A DNA stretch of 15,893 nucleotides from Chryseobacterium sp. UBA6632. GTDB taxonomy: Bacteria; Bacteroidota; Bacteroidia; Flavobacteriales; Weeksellaceae. Both the position numbers and the translations under genes were made by a program. The DNA is taken from assembly GCA_002455915.1 (NCBI GenBank), contig DKLU01000218.1, forward strand, positions 1 to 15,893. The letters run 5' to 3'. Position 1 is the first letter of the stretch, and each line of letters opens with the position of its first letter. The notes below the pieces were generated by a model that was given only the letters and a program-made list of their open reading frames with translations, was not told the origin of the DNA and did no database searches. Shown here one piece after another: positions 1-7,614 of this stretch.

Positions 1-81
1 ACAAATGATGAAAAAAAATTATTTCGTGCTTCAAATATAATGAATTTATCAATACTTTGTATAATTTTTAATAAAAAATAA
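1..81 (+). CDS. Possible 3' end of a gene entering from the left edge
   Basis: Frame 1 is open from the first base to a TAA at 79-81, giving 26 codons whose peptide ends in LCIIFNKK. If real, it is the C-terminus of a plus-strand gene that converges on the regulator at 180-1661. The stretch is very A+T rich and short, and the peptide has no recognisable motif, so chance is quite possible. Confidence 0.2.
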   Translation, partial: TNDEKKLFRASNIMNLSILCIIFNKK

Positions 82-167
82 ATCCTAATTTAGATTCAAG
101 AACAGAATGGTGAAATATATTTTCACTTATTTATATTATAAACTCTTGATATTAAATAAATTAATTA

Positions 168-197
168 GTAAACTTTAAATTACTTTAAGAAGTTTAC
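168..197 (-). terminator. Inverted repeat at the end of the MocR gene
   Basis: GTAAACTT at 168-175 pairs with AAGTTTAC at 190-197 across a 14-nt loop. The hairpin spans the stop codon of the minus-strand regulator. On that strand it is followed by an A+T-rich run (taattaatttattt). It is a plausible weak terminator, but the stem has few G-C pairs and dyads arise easily in such A+T-rich DNA. Confidence 0.3.
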
Positions 198-1661
198 ATT
201 TTTTGAAAAAATAAGAATACTTTTTTCCATTTCATCAAAATTTAGATTTCCAAAACCTAAGCGCATCGCAGTAAGATTTTTATTTTGATACAGTAATGTT
301 TTTGGGATAAAAAGATGATCATCTGCACAAGCTCTGCTTAGTTGCATTAGATTAATTGGAGTTTTCCATTCTGCCCAAATGGCCAATCCGCCTGAAGGTT
401 TCTGAAAATCAATACATTCTCCTAAATATTCATTCAATAATAAAGAAATATAATCACGTCTTTCCTGATAAATTTTCAAAGATTTCTTTAAATATCGGTT
501 GATTTCACCTTCTGCAATCATTTCGCCCAAAACATGTTCCATCAAAACATCTCCTTGTCTATCAATAATTCCTAGGTATTTTCGCATTTCGGTCATCAGA
601 TTTTCAGGCGCAACGATAAACCCTGTACGAAACCCCGGCGCAAGAGATTTTCCGAAAGATCCAATGTAGACAACCATTCCGTTGGTATCGGCACTTGCAA
701 GTGGAAGAATCGGGCTTTTGTCGTAATGAAAATCGTAATCATAATCATCTTCTAAAATGATAAATCCGAATTCGTTAGCGAGATTTAAAAGATCTAATCG
801 TCGTTGAGCACTCAATGTAACCGTCGTCGGGTAGTGGTGATGCGGCGTAAGATACAGCATTCTGATTTTCTGATTTTCACAGATTTTACGGACTTCCTCT
901 ACGTTGAGTCCGTCATCATCAATCGGAATGGATTGAATTTTAACTCCTGCTTTTTGGAAAATCATATTGACAGAAAAGTAACTTAATTCTCCTACTAAAA
1001 CGGTATCGCCTTGAGATAAAAGGATTTCAGAAACAATATAAATACTCATTTCCGTGCTTCTTGTAATCAAAAGATTATTCTTTGAAATAGGCAATCCTCT
1101 TGATAGATTTAGATATTTTGAAAGATTTTGCTTGAAAAATTCACTTCCATCCTGATTGTATTGTCCGATTTTATGGGCTTTCCTTTTTAAAATAGAGCTG
1201 TAAATTCTGGAATGCTGATCGATTTGGGTTAAACGAATATCAGGTATTCCGTCGTTGAAAATATATTCACAATTTGAATATTCGAAAGGATTATCCAAAA
1301 TATTGGACATTTTGAAAGAAAATCCGGTTGTTTTTGGATAATTTTCGAGATGCCTTTTCTCAAAATTTTTAATTTCTAAAGGCTTGTCCTGATCTTTTCC
1401 AATAACGAAAGTTCCTTTATTGGGAAAGCTTTCTACCCAACCTTGAGCAAATAATTCATCATAAACAGAAACGATTGTATTTCTGTGAACCTCCAAAATC
1501 TGGCTTAAAGCTCTCGTTCCCGGAAGTTTCGTTCCGAAAGGCAAAAAACCACGTTGTATCGCATTAATCAACTGATTTGAAATTTGCATGTAAATAGAAA
1601 CCTCAGAATTTCTATCGATTTTAATGAAACTTTGGTAAGGAATTTCAACCGGACTATCCAT
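180..1661 (-). CDS. MocR-family (GntR-type HTH + aminotransferase-like) PLP-dependent regulator
   Basis: The 493-residue protein has an N-terminal GntR-type winged helix (about residues 15-90, with LPGTRALSQ and RNTIVSVYDELFAQG) joined to a fold-type I aminotransferase domain (about 130-490). PLP-site marks are the lysine in SFGKSLAPGFRTG (K338), the acidic run LEDDYDYD (about 303-310) and LTPHHHYPTT (about 271-280). This is the MocR/GabR/PdxR architecture, whose members sense PLP or PLP-amine adducts and bind near their own gene and a divergent target. Length is normal for the family. Only 65 bp separate it from the divergent biotin operon, so control of that operon is the natural guess. Control of PLP synthesis, as by PdxR, is the alternative, but no pdxST is nearby. 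Family confidence is high; the target is inferred. Confidence 0.9.
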   Translation of the reverse strand: MDSPVEIPYQSFIKIDRNSEVSIYMQISNQLINAIQRGFLPFGTKLPGTRALSQILEVHRNTIVSVYDELFAQGWVESFPNKGTFVIGKDQDKPLEIKNFEKRHLENYPKTTGFSFKMSNILDNPFEYSNCEYIFNDGIPDIRLTQIDQHSRIYSSILKRKAHKIGQYNQDGSEFFKQNLSKYLNLSRGLPISKNNLLITRSTEMSIYIVSEILLSQGDTVLVGELSYFSVNMIFQKAGVKIQSIPIDDDGLNVEEVRKICENQKIRMLYLTPHHHYPTTVTLSAQRRLDLLNLANEFGFIILEDDYDYDFHYDKSPILPLASADTNGMVVYIGSFGKSLAPGFRTGFIVAPENLMTEMRKYLGIIDRQGDVLMEHVLGEMIAEGEINRYLKKSLKIYQERRDYISLLLNEYLGECIDFQKPSGGLAIWAEWKTPINLMQLSRACADDHLFIPKTLLYQNKNLTAMRLGFGNLNFDEMEKSILIFSKNVNFLK

Positions 1662-1676
1662 AATCTTAAAACTGGC

Positions 1677-1689
1677 ACCATTTAACCAT
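1677..1689. promoter_or_regulatory. Candidate operator: ACCAT direct repeat between mocR and the biotin operon
   Basis: ACCAT occurs at 1677-1681 and again at 1685-1689, spaced 8 bp start to start, just upstream of the operon's -7 box. Characterised MocR regulators commonly bind direct repeats, so this is a candidate site. The repeat is only 5 bp long and could be chance. Confidence 0.25.
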
Positions 1690-1701
1690 CCGGCAATATA
1701 C

Positions 1702-1709
1702 TACTTTTG
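1702..1709 (+). promoter_or_regulatory. Bacteroidetes -7 box for the biotin operon
   Basis: TACTTTTG matches the TAnnTTTG consensus exactly. It lies 17 bp before the ATG of the first operon gene, predicting a leader of roughly 10 nt. No good -33 TTTG was found at the usual distance (only a weak TTT near 1681-1683), which would fit a promoter that needs an activator. Confidence 0.55.
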
Positions 1710-1726
1710 AACCAAAATAAAAAAGA

Positions 1727-2353
1727 ATGGATTTTTACAATCTTTTAGACAAAATTGTTCATCACAATAAAACTCATGCAAAATGGCTGAATACACTTTC
1801 ATTCATGGAAAATGCAGGAGCGAGAAAAATTTCTGCTTGCGAGCATCCCACGAAAGTTAGTTTAATTCAATTAAAACATGCAACGGAAGAACATCGTCAT
1901 GCTTTTTATCTGAAAAAACAAATCGGAAAAATTGCTTCTGAATTATGCAAAACTTACGAAAGTAATGAATTATTGGCTTCTATTGCAACCCGACAATATC
2001 TTCATGCTCTTGATATTAAAGCCTGTAAATATCTTCAACAACATTTTAAATTAAACAAAGAAGAATTAAAATTTGCAGCTTATCTTTTTGTCACTTATGC
2101 GATTGAAGTTCGTGCCGATGAATTGTATCCGGTGTATCAGGATATTTTGACAAAAACTTCGTCAAAAATTATGGTTAAGTCAATTATTTTGGAGGAAGAA
2201 GGGCATTTGGAGGAAATGATTAATCAATTAGATGAATTTTCGAAAGATTGGAAAGTTCATGCTGAAGTTATTTTAAATATTGAAAAACAACTTCATGAAC
2301 AATGGATCAATGCAATTTCTGAAGAAGTTTTCCAATTAAATTATGCTGAATAA
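1727..2353 (+). CDS. Ferritin-like di-iron protein, first gene of the biotin operon
   Basis: The 208-residue protein is predicted to be all-helical. It carries the spaced carboxylate/histidine pattern of ferritin-like di-iron proteins: a lone Glu (E28, in SFMENAGARK), an ExxH (E55-H58, in TEEHRHAF), a second lone Glu (E127, in AIEVRADELYP) and a second ExxH (E157-H160, in LEEEGHLEEM). That order (E, ExxH, E, ExxH) is the classic four-helix di-iron site. No signal peptide or membrane segment is seen, so it is likely cytosolic. It overlaps bioF by 11 bp, so it is co-transcribed and probably translationally coupled with biotin synthesis. I do not recognise it as any named biotin protein. Possible roles are oxidative formation of the pimeloyl precursor, another oxidation linked to the pathway, or iron/oxygen handling for BioB. 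An MiaE-like or heme-oxygenase-like (TenA/CADD fold) relative cannot be excluded. The gene is secure; the function is unknown. Confidence 0.85.
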   Translation: MDFYNLLDKIVHHNKTHAKWLNTLSFMENAGARKISACEHPTKVSLIQLKHATEEHRHAFYLKKQIGKIASELCKTYESNELLASIATRQYLHALDIKACKYLQQHFKLNKEELKFAAYLFVTYAIEVRADELYPVYQDILTKTSSKIMVKSIILEEEGHLEEMINQLDEFSKDWKVHAEVILNIEKQLHEQWINAISEEVFQLNYAE

Positions 2354-3452
2354 ATTTTATCATTTTCAGGAAGCTTTAGAAAAAAGAAAAGAAACCGGTA
2401 CATTAAGAATTTTAAAGCAAAATCAGAAAGGAATAGATTTTTATTCTAATGATTATTTGGGATTAGTAAGAAATGAAGATTTTCAAAACTTATTATTAAA
2501 AAAAATCATAGAAAATCCTGAATTGCTAAAAGGAAGCACAGGCTCAAGATTGATAAGCGGAAATAGTTTTGTTGTAGTTGAAACCGAAGAATTTATTGCT
2601 AAAGAACATCAATATGAATCTGCATTGCTTTTTCCATCGGGTTATAATGCGAACTTAGCTTTGTTTTCAGCACTTCCAACTCGTCATGATACGATTATTG
2701 TTGATGAACAAATTCATCGTTCTGTACATGATGCGTGTAAAATGTCGAATACTAAAAAAATGAAATTCAAGCATAATGATGTTGAGAATTTAGAAAGGAT
2801 TTTAAAAAAGCAAAACGGACTTTGTTATGTTGTCATTGAAAGCCTGTATTCCATGGATGGAGATCTTGCTCCCATTAATGAAATTGCTGAAATCACGGAA
2901 AAATATAACGCGAATTTAATTGTCGACGAAGCTCATGCTTTTGGCATTTTTGAATATGGTTTGGTAGATAAATTCCAACTTCAAAATAAAGTTTTAGCGA
3001 CAGTTATTACTTATGGAAAAGCTCTGGGAACTCATGGCGCAGCGATTTTAACGAATGATTTAATCAAATCTTATCTAATAAACTTCGCATCACCTTTTAT
3101 CTATTCAACTTCAGCGCATGATTTTCTTTGGATGAGCATTCAAGAAGGATATCATTTTTTAAATACAAATAAAGAATTATCAATCAAACTTCAGGAAAAT
3201 ATTAAAATTTTTCGTGATCAAAATTTGAAAAGTCCCTCTTCTGAAAACAGTCCGATTCAGGCGATTATTATTCCTGACAATCATCAATTAAGAACTTTAA
3301 AAGAGGTTTTATTTGAAAATGGATTTTTGACTTATGCTGTTTTTAGTCCAACGGTTAAGGAAGGAACGGAACGATTGAGGATTTGTCTGCATAGTTTTAA
3401 TACGGAAGAAGAAATTATACAATTAACGAATATCATTAAAAAATTTACATGA
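2343..3452 (+). CDS. bioF: 8-amino-7-oxononanoate (KAPA) synthase
   Basis: A 369-residue alpha-oxoamine synthase of fold-type I. BioF condenses a pimeloyl thioester with L-alanine, releasing CO2, to give KAPA, the first step of biotin ring assembly. Marks seen: YSNDYLGL near residue 34, GSTGSRLISGN (64-74), ESLYSMDGD (166-174), DEAHAFG (195-201) and the PLP lysine K226 in TYGKALGTHGAA. The position in a bio operon favours BioF over other family members (Kbl, HemA, SPT). At 369 residues it is a little shorter than the roughly 384 of E. coli BioF. The ATG overlaps the preceding gene by 11 bp, and bioD begins inside its last codons. Confidence 0.95.
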   Translation: MLNKFYHFQEALEKRKETGTLRILKQNQKGIDFYSNDYLGLVRNEDFQNLLLKKIIENPELLKGSTGSRLISGNSFVVVETEEFIAKEHQYESALLFPSGYNANLALFSALPTRHDTIIVDEQIHRSVHDACKMSNTKKMKFKHNDVENLERILKKQNGLCYVVIESLYSMDGDLAPINEIAEITEKYNANLIVDEAHAFGIFEYGLVDKFQLQNKVLATVITYGKALGTHGAAILTNDLIKSYLINFASPFIYSTSAHDFLWMSIQEGYHFLNTNKELSIKLQENIKIFRDQNLKSPSSENSPIQAIIIPDNHQLRTLKEVLFENGFLTYAVFSPTVKEGTERLRICLHSFNTEEEIIQLTNIIKKFT

Positions 3453-4057
3453 AATTATTTGTAACCGGAATCGGAACAGAAGTAGGGAAAACCGTTTGTT
3501 CGGCAGTTTTAACGAAATATTTTAATGCAGATTATTGGAAACCCGTTCAATCCGGAGATTTGGATTTTTCTGATAGTATGAAAATCAAAAGCTGGGTTGG
3601 AGAAAATACAGTTTGTTATCCAGAAACCTATAGATTTCAATTGGCAGCTTCTCCGCATCAATCGGCAGAAGAACAAGGAATTACAGTTAATTTAAATGAA
3701 TTCAAACTTCCTGAAACTCAAAAAAATTTAATAGTAGAAGGAGCAGGAGGATTGATGGTTCCTTTAAATGACAATGAATTTATTATTGATTTAATCGAAA
3801 AATTAAATATTCCTGTCGCTTTGGTCGTGAGGAATTATTTAGGTTGCATCAACCATACTTTATTATCGATTTTAGCCTTAAATCAAAGAAAAATAAAACT
3901 ACAATATTTAATTCTTAATGGATATTTTCCATTTGATACTGAAAGAATTATTTGCGAAAATATTCAATCAGAAACGAAAATTATTAGAATTCCGGATATC
4001 AAAAACATTACAAAAGAAAATATAGAAAGTATTACAAAACAATTAGAAAATAGATGA
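3449..4057 (+). CDS. bioD: Dethiobiotin synthetase
   Basis: A 202-residue P-loop ATPase. BioD closes the ureido ring of DAPA with CO2 and ATP to give dethiobiotin. The Walker A loop is GIGTEVGKT at residues 7-15, the substrate-site KPVQSG is at 31-36, and the [10 protein letters not shown] loop (96-105) is typical of BioD. Length is slightly short for the family (about 210-240). The ATG overlaps the bioF stop by 4 bp (ATGA) and its own stop overlaps bioB in the same way, so translation is coupled along the operon. Confidence 0.95.
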   Translation: MKLFVTGIGTEVGKTVCSAVLTKYFNADYWKPVQSGDLDFSDSMKIKSWVGENTVCYPETYRFQLAASPHQSAEEQGITVNLNEFKLPETQKNLIVEGAGGLMVPLNDNEFIIDLIEKLNIPVALVVRNYLGCINHTLLSILALNQRKIKLQYLILNGYFPFDTERIICENIQSETKIIRIPDIKNITKENIESITKQLENR

Positions 4058-5037
4058 GAGATACAACAAAATTGAGAAATGATTGGACGAAACAAGAAAT
4101 CGAAGAAATCTACAATCTTCCGCTTCTTGAATTAATCTATAAAGCAGCAACCGTTCACCGCGAATGGCACAATCCAGAGGAAGTTCAGATGTCGACTTTG
4201 CTTTCCATAAAGACCGGAGGTTGTCCCGAAGATTGTTCGTATTGCGGACAAGCGGCTCGTTATCACACCAATATCAAAGTTCAGGCATTGCTTCCGACGG
4301 AACAGGTTATTGCACATGCTCAAAAGGCAAAAGACAATGGTTCGTCGCGTTTTTGCATGGCTGCAGCTTGGCGAGAAGTACGTAATAATCGTGACTTTGA
4401 CCGAGTTATCGATATGGTAAAAGGAGTGAATGACCTTGGAATGGAGGTTTGCTGTACGTTGGGAATGTTGACGGAAGAACAAGCAATTCGCCTTCAAGAA
4501 GCTGGTTTATATGCTTATAATCATAATTTGGATACTTCGGAGCAATATTATGAAGAGATTATTTCGACAAGAACCTTTGATAATAGAATTAATACTATCA
4601 ATAATGTAAGAAAAGCGGGAATTACCGTTTGTTCAGGAGGAATTATCGGTCTTGGAGAAACCAATGCAGACAGAATTTCGATGCTTTTAACGTTATCAAC
4701 GATGCCAAAACATCCGGAATCTGTTCCCATCAACGCATTGGCTAGAGTAGAAGGAACGCCTCTTCAGGACAACGAAAAAACGAACACTTGGAAAATGGTG
4801 AGAATGATTGCAACAGCAAGAATTATCATGCCTTCATCGATGGTTCGTTTGAGCGCAGGAAGAATTGAAATGACTGAATTTGAACAAGGTTGGTGTTTCA
4901 TGGCAGGAGCAAACTCGATCTTTACGGGAGAAAGAGAAACCCTTTTGGTAACGCCAAATCCGGGAGTTTCGGAAGATATGCAAATGCTGCAGACTTTAGG
5001 ATTGAAACCGATGAAAAGAGAAAAAACAATGTGCTAA
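4054..5037 (+). CDS. bioB: Biotin synthase (radical SAM)
   Basis: The 327-residue radical SAM enzyme inserts sulfur into dethiobiotin. The [4Fe-4S] motif is [12 protein letters not shown] (C57, C61, C64). The second-cluster ligands expected for BioB are present: C101 (RFCMAAAW), C133 (MEVCCTLG), C193 (TVCSGG) and R265 (MVRLSAGR). YNHNLDTS, the usual BioB substrate-site sequence, is at about 155-162. The body looks complete, and it ends at KREKTMC*. It starts within the bioD stop codon (4-bp overlap). A 93-bp gap containing a palindromic repeat separates it from bioA. Confidence 0.97.
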   Translation: MRDTTKLRNDWTKQEIEEIYNLPLLELIYKAATVHREWHNPEEVQMSTLLSIKTGGCPEDCSYCGQAARYHTNIKVQALLPTEQVIAHAQKAKDNGSSRFCMAAAWREVRNNRDFDRVIDMVKGVNDLGMEVCCTLGMLTEEQAIRLQEAGLYAYNHNLDTSEQYYEEIISTRTFDNRINTINNVRKAGITVCSGGIIGLGETNADRISMLLTLSTMPKHPESVPINALARVEGTPLQDNEKTNTWKMVRMIATARIIMPSSMVRLSAGRIEMTEFEQGWCFMAGANSIFTGERETLLVTPNPGVSEDMQMLQTLGLKPMKREKTMC

Positions 5038-5041
5038 AAAG

Positions 5042-5112
5042 GTGAATTGTGAATGGTTAATCGTGAATTTTTAAAATTGACGAGCAAAGCGAATTGACTA
5101 TTCACAATTGAC
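5042..5112. repeat. Intergenic palindromic repeat between bioB and bioA
   Basis: Outer arms at 5042-5054 and 5100-5112 pair at 12 of 13 positions, including a perfect 10-bp core (AATTGTGAAT / ATTCACAATT). The heptamer AATTGAC occurs three times (5075, 5092, 5106), and the centre reads GACGAGCAAAGCGAA. It fills almost the whole gap in an otherwise overlapping operon. It looks like a dispersed REP- or MITE-like element of this group, but no second copy lies in the window, so its repetitive nature is inferred. In RNA it could form a long hairpin that stabilises or attenuates the message before bioA. Confidence 0.6.
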
Positions 5113-5130
5113 ACAAATAATACTATCATT

Positions 5131-6396
5131 ATGACTTTACAAGAGCGCGACAGAGCCGTCAATTGGCATCCTTACACGCAAATGAAGAAGGCGGAAGATG
5201 CAATTCCGATTGTAAAAGGAAAAGGGATTTATCTTTTTAATGATGAAGGAAAACAATATATTGACGCGGTTTCTTCATGGTGGGTAACGCTTCACGGACA
5301 CGCAAATCCGTACATTGCACAACGGGTTTCTGAGCAATTGAAGACGTTGGAGCAGGTTATTTTTGCCGGGTTTACTCATGAACCAGCCATTCAGCTTTCG
5401 GAAAATTTGTTGAAACTTTTGCCCGGTAATCAGGAGAAAGTTTTCTATTCCGATAACGGTTCCACAGCAGTTGAAGTTGCTTTGAAAATGTGCATTCAGT
5501 TTTGGCATAATCAAGGAAAAGAAAAGACGAAAATTCTGGCTTTTAAAGATGCTTATCATGGCGATACTTTCGGAGCAATGTCTGTGAGCGGGAGAAGTGT
5601 CTGGACAAAACCTTTTGGCGAAATGCTTTTTGAAGTGATTTTCATTGATACACCGACTTCGGAAAATCTTGATGATTTAAAATCAATTATTAAAAATCAT
5701 TCGGAGGAAATTACCTGTTTTATCTATGAACCTTTGATTCAAGGAGCTGCAGGAATGTTGATGCATCATGCGGATGATTTATCAATATTGATGAAATTTT
5801 GCAAAGAGCAGGGAATTTTAATGATTCAGGACGAAGTTTTTACAGGATTCGGCAGAACGGGGAAATTATTTGCAGCCAATTATCTATCAGAAAATCCTGA
5901 TATTATGTGTTTTTCGAAAGGTTTAACAGGCGGAACGATGCCAATGGGAATTACAACTTCAACTCATCAGATTTTCGAAGCTTTTTTGTCGGATGATAAA
6001 TATAAAACCTTATTTCACGGGCATTCTTTTACCGCAAATCCGTTGGCTTGTACGGCAGCTTTGGCGAGTATGGAACTTTTGTTGAAAGAAGAAACTTTAA
6101 ATAATATTAATTTAATCAGTGAAAAACATTTAAATTTTTCCAAAACATTACAGCAACATTCAAAGGTTGAAAACGTAAGACAAACGGGAACAATTTTAGC
6201 GTGGGAAATAAAAAATGATAAACAAACTTCTTATTTTAATGAAATTGGAAAAATTATATACAATGAATTCTTAAAAAGAGGAATTATCATGCGTCCTTTG
6301 GGAAATGTAATGTATCTTGTTCCGCCATATTGCATTACGTCGGAAGAATTGGATTTTATTTATCGAAATATTTTGGAGGTTTTGAATGATTTATAA
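5131..6396 (+). CDS. bioA: Adenosylmethionine--8-amino-7-oxononanoate aminotransferase
   Basis: The 421-residue class III aminotransferase turns KAPA into DAPA with SAM as the usual amino donor. Diagnostic features are WHPYTQMK (12-19), SSWWVTLHGHANP (48-60), DNGSTAVEVALK (108-119), AYHGDT (141-146), DEVFTGFGRTG (234-244) and the PLP lysine K263 in FSKGLTGG. The WHPYTQ and SSWW motifs separate BioA from other class III enzymes. It is the last gene of the operon and the only one not overlapping its upstream neighbour. The ATG has no purine-rich ribosome site, as is common in this phylum. A hairpin follows the stop. Confidence 0.96.
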   Translation: MTLQERDRAVNWHPYTQMKKAEDAIPIVKGKGIYLFNDEGKQYIDAVSSWWVTLHGHANPYIAQRVSEQLKTLEQVIFAGFTHEPAIQLSENLLKLLPGNQEKVFYSDNGSTAVEVALKMCIQFWHNQGKEKTKILAFKDAYHGDTFGAMSVSGRSVWTKPFGEMLFEVIFIDTPTSENLDDLKSIIKNHSEEITCFIYEPLIQGAAGMLMHHADDLSILMKFCKEQGILMIQDEVFTGFGRTGKLFAANYLSENPDIMCFSKGLTGGTMPMGITTSTHQIFEAFLSDDKYKTLFHGHSFTANPLACTAALASMELLLKEETLNNINLISEKHLNFSKTLQQHSKVENVRQTGTILAWEIKNDKQTSYFNEIGKIIYNEFLKRGIIMRPLGNVMYLVPPYCITSEELDFIYRNILEVLNDL

Positions 6397-6403
6397 AATA
6401 ATA

Positions 6404-6428
6404 TTCCCTAACAATTATTGCTAGGGAA
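6404..6428 (+). terminator. Hairpin downstream of bioA
   Basis: TTCCCTA (6404-6410) pairs with TAGGGAA (6422-6428). Inside it CAA/TTG can extend the stem past one A-C mismatch, leaving a tiny loop. It begins 7 bp after the bioA stop and is followed by an A+T-rich tract, fitting the end of the biotin operon. The tail is not a clean T-run. Confidence 0.5.
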
Positions 6429-6528
6429 AATTATTTATTATCTGCGAGTTTATATTCAGTTTGCTAATTATTTATTTTCGCAAATACAAAAATAATCTCA
6501 TTATAATATTGATGAGTTGTTAATCATT

Positions 6529-7320
6529 CTAAAACAAATCATTCAACAATTTCGCCAGTCTCAACCCTCCGTAAAGAAGTTGTCTTTCCATGGTATCGTT
6601 GAATTTGTACTGATAATCATAAGACAATTTAGAACCGTCAGGAGTTTGTGCATAGATTTTGTTGGCAATTTTATGAGAATCATATAACCAATCTTCAACT
6701 GTTCCTGTCTGAATTTGTTTTACTTCATTATCAGATTTAATATCCAATAATTTAGCATACTCTGTATAGCTGTATTTTTGAGAATCTACCAATTTCCCAT
6801 CCCAAACTGAGTGCAAATTTGTTTTATCTCCAAAATAAGTCACGTTAATTTTGTTTCCGCCTAAATCTTCAGATCTTCCTACGTGTAAAGGTTGCGCCAA
6901 ATCTCCCATAATATGAATAAGGAAAATCAATGCAATCTTTCTGTCTTTTTCAGAAGTTTTAGGATCTTTAATCTGGCTCGATAAAGTTTTAACCTGTGTG
7001 TACAAACTCGGACCAGCCTGAGCTTCCAGATTTTTCTCAAAAGCTTTAAAATCGGTTTGAGGATCGATATTTACATAATGCCAAGCTGAAGCCTGCTTCC
7101 AAACGCCTGTGGTATCAGACTTTATGAAATCCGGCCAGTTTGCCCAATAAGCAAGACGCTCTTTCCCCATAATTTTCTTGATCTCTCTTCTTGCCTTTCC
7201 GGAAAGGTGGTTTTCTGCGATCTCTGCAATAACTCTGTGCCCCGTTAATCCCCACGCATAAGAATAAAGTGAAGATGCCATGAATGCTAAAACCAGCACT
7301 TTAGAATAAATACTTTTCAT
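6529..7320 (-). CDS. Secreted S1/P1-type zinc nuclease
   Basis: From the ATG at 7320 the protein is 263 residues. A signal peptide (MKSIYSK, then a hydrophobic core VLVLAFMASSL) is followed by SYA and then WGLTGHR. Cleavage after SYA exposes an N-terminal Trp, which in S1/P1 nucleases is itself a zinc ligand through its amino group. The other ligands of the tri-zinc site are recognisable in order: the His of LTGHR, the Asp of NWPDF, the His of WHYVN, the His, Asp and His of HIMGDLAQPLH, and the His and Asp of LHSVWD. The family cleaves single-stranded DNA/RNA and 3'-nucleotides, so a periplasmic or extracellular role in nucleotide scavenging is likely. A longer reading from a TTG at 7347 is unlikely, because that TTG is part of the promoter box. 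It converges on bioA. Confidence 0.93.
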   Translation of the reverse strand: MKSIYSKVLVLAFMASSLYSYAWGLTGHRVIAEIAENHLSGKARREIKKIMGKERLAYWANWPDFIKSDTTGVWKQASAWHYVNIDPQTDFKAFEKNLEAQAGPSLYTQVKTLSSQIKDPKTSEKDRKIALIFLIHIMGDLAQPLHVGRSEDLGGNKINVTYFGDKTNLHSVWDGKLVDSQKYSYTEYAKLLDIKSDNEVKQIQTGTVEDWLYDSHKIANKIYAQTPDGSKLSYDYQYKFNDTMERQLLYGGLRLAKLLNDLF

Positions 7321-7344
7321 GATAAAAATAACATTTTCTGGATG

Positions 7345-7352
7345 CAAAGATA
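7345..7352 (-). promoter_or_regulatory. Bacteroidetes -7 box for the S1/P1 nuclease gene
   Basis: On the minus strand this reads TATCTTTG, an exact TAnnTTTG match 24 bp upstream of the ATG at 7320, predicting a leader of about 18 nt. No convincing -33 element was found at the usual spacing. The box overlaps the TTG that a gene finder might pick as start. Confidence 0.6.
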
Positions 7353-7614
7353 CAGTTAATTTAAGGTTTAGATTAATATCAAAATAAGGATTTATAAATT
7401 TAACTAAATCTTAAAATTAGATTTAAATATATCATTTCATGAGTTTTAAATTAAAGTTCATACCTAAATTTCCGTATTTTTACGGATATTGATGAAAATT
7501 ATTCTTTTTAATGCTGATAAATTAGTATTTTTAGAATAAAATTAATTGAAAAAATATTTTTTTCAATCATTTGAGATATATTATTTTTACAAGCCCAAAA
7601 TCACAGCAAACACT
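7353..7614. other. Divergent intergenic region, nuclease / tssG
   Basis: This A+T-rich region of 262 bp has no convincing gene. It holds a short perfect stem-loop, TCCGTA (7471-7476), TTTT, TACGGA (7481-7486). It also has two near -7 boxes for the tssG operon, both TATTTTTA (7526-7533 and 7582-7589), which differ from TAnnTTTG only in the last base. No clear operator is seen. Confidence 0.4.

Noticed and set aside
110..126. GTGAAA/TTTCAC hairpin near the left edge
   Set aside because: A 6-bp stem in very A+T-rich DNA with no T-run or gene end nearby; expected by chance.
4132..4497. 121-codon open frame on the minus strand inside bioB
   Set aside because: It is antisense to the strongly conserved radical SAM core of bioB, has no promoter or family motif, and reflects base composition only.
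5038..5130. Riboswitch or separate promoter for bioA
   Set aside because: The gap is nearly filled by the palindromic repeat and no TAnnTTTG box or known riboswitch pattern was seen.
5275..5559. 94-codon open frame on the minus strand inside bioA
   Set aside because: It lies opposite conserved BioA motifs and its peptide has no recognisable features.
7546..7614. N-terminal extension of tssG from a TTG
   Set aside because: The extension is Lys/Phe/Tyr-rich, encoded by A+T-rich intergenic DNA, and contains the possible -7 box at 7582-7589.
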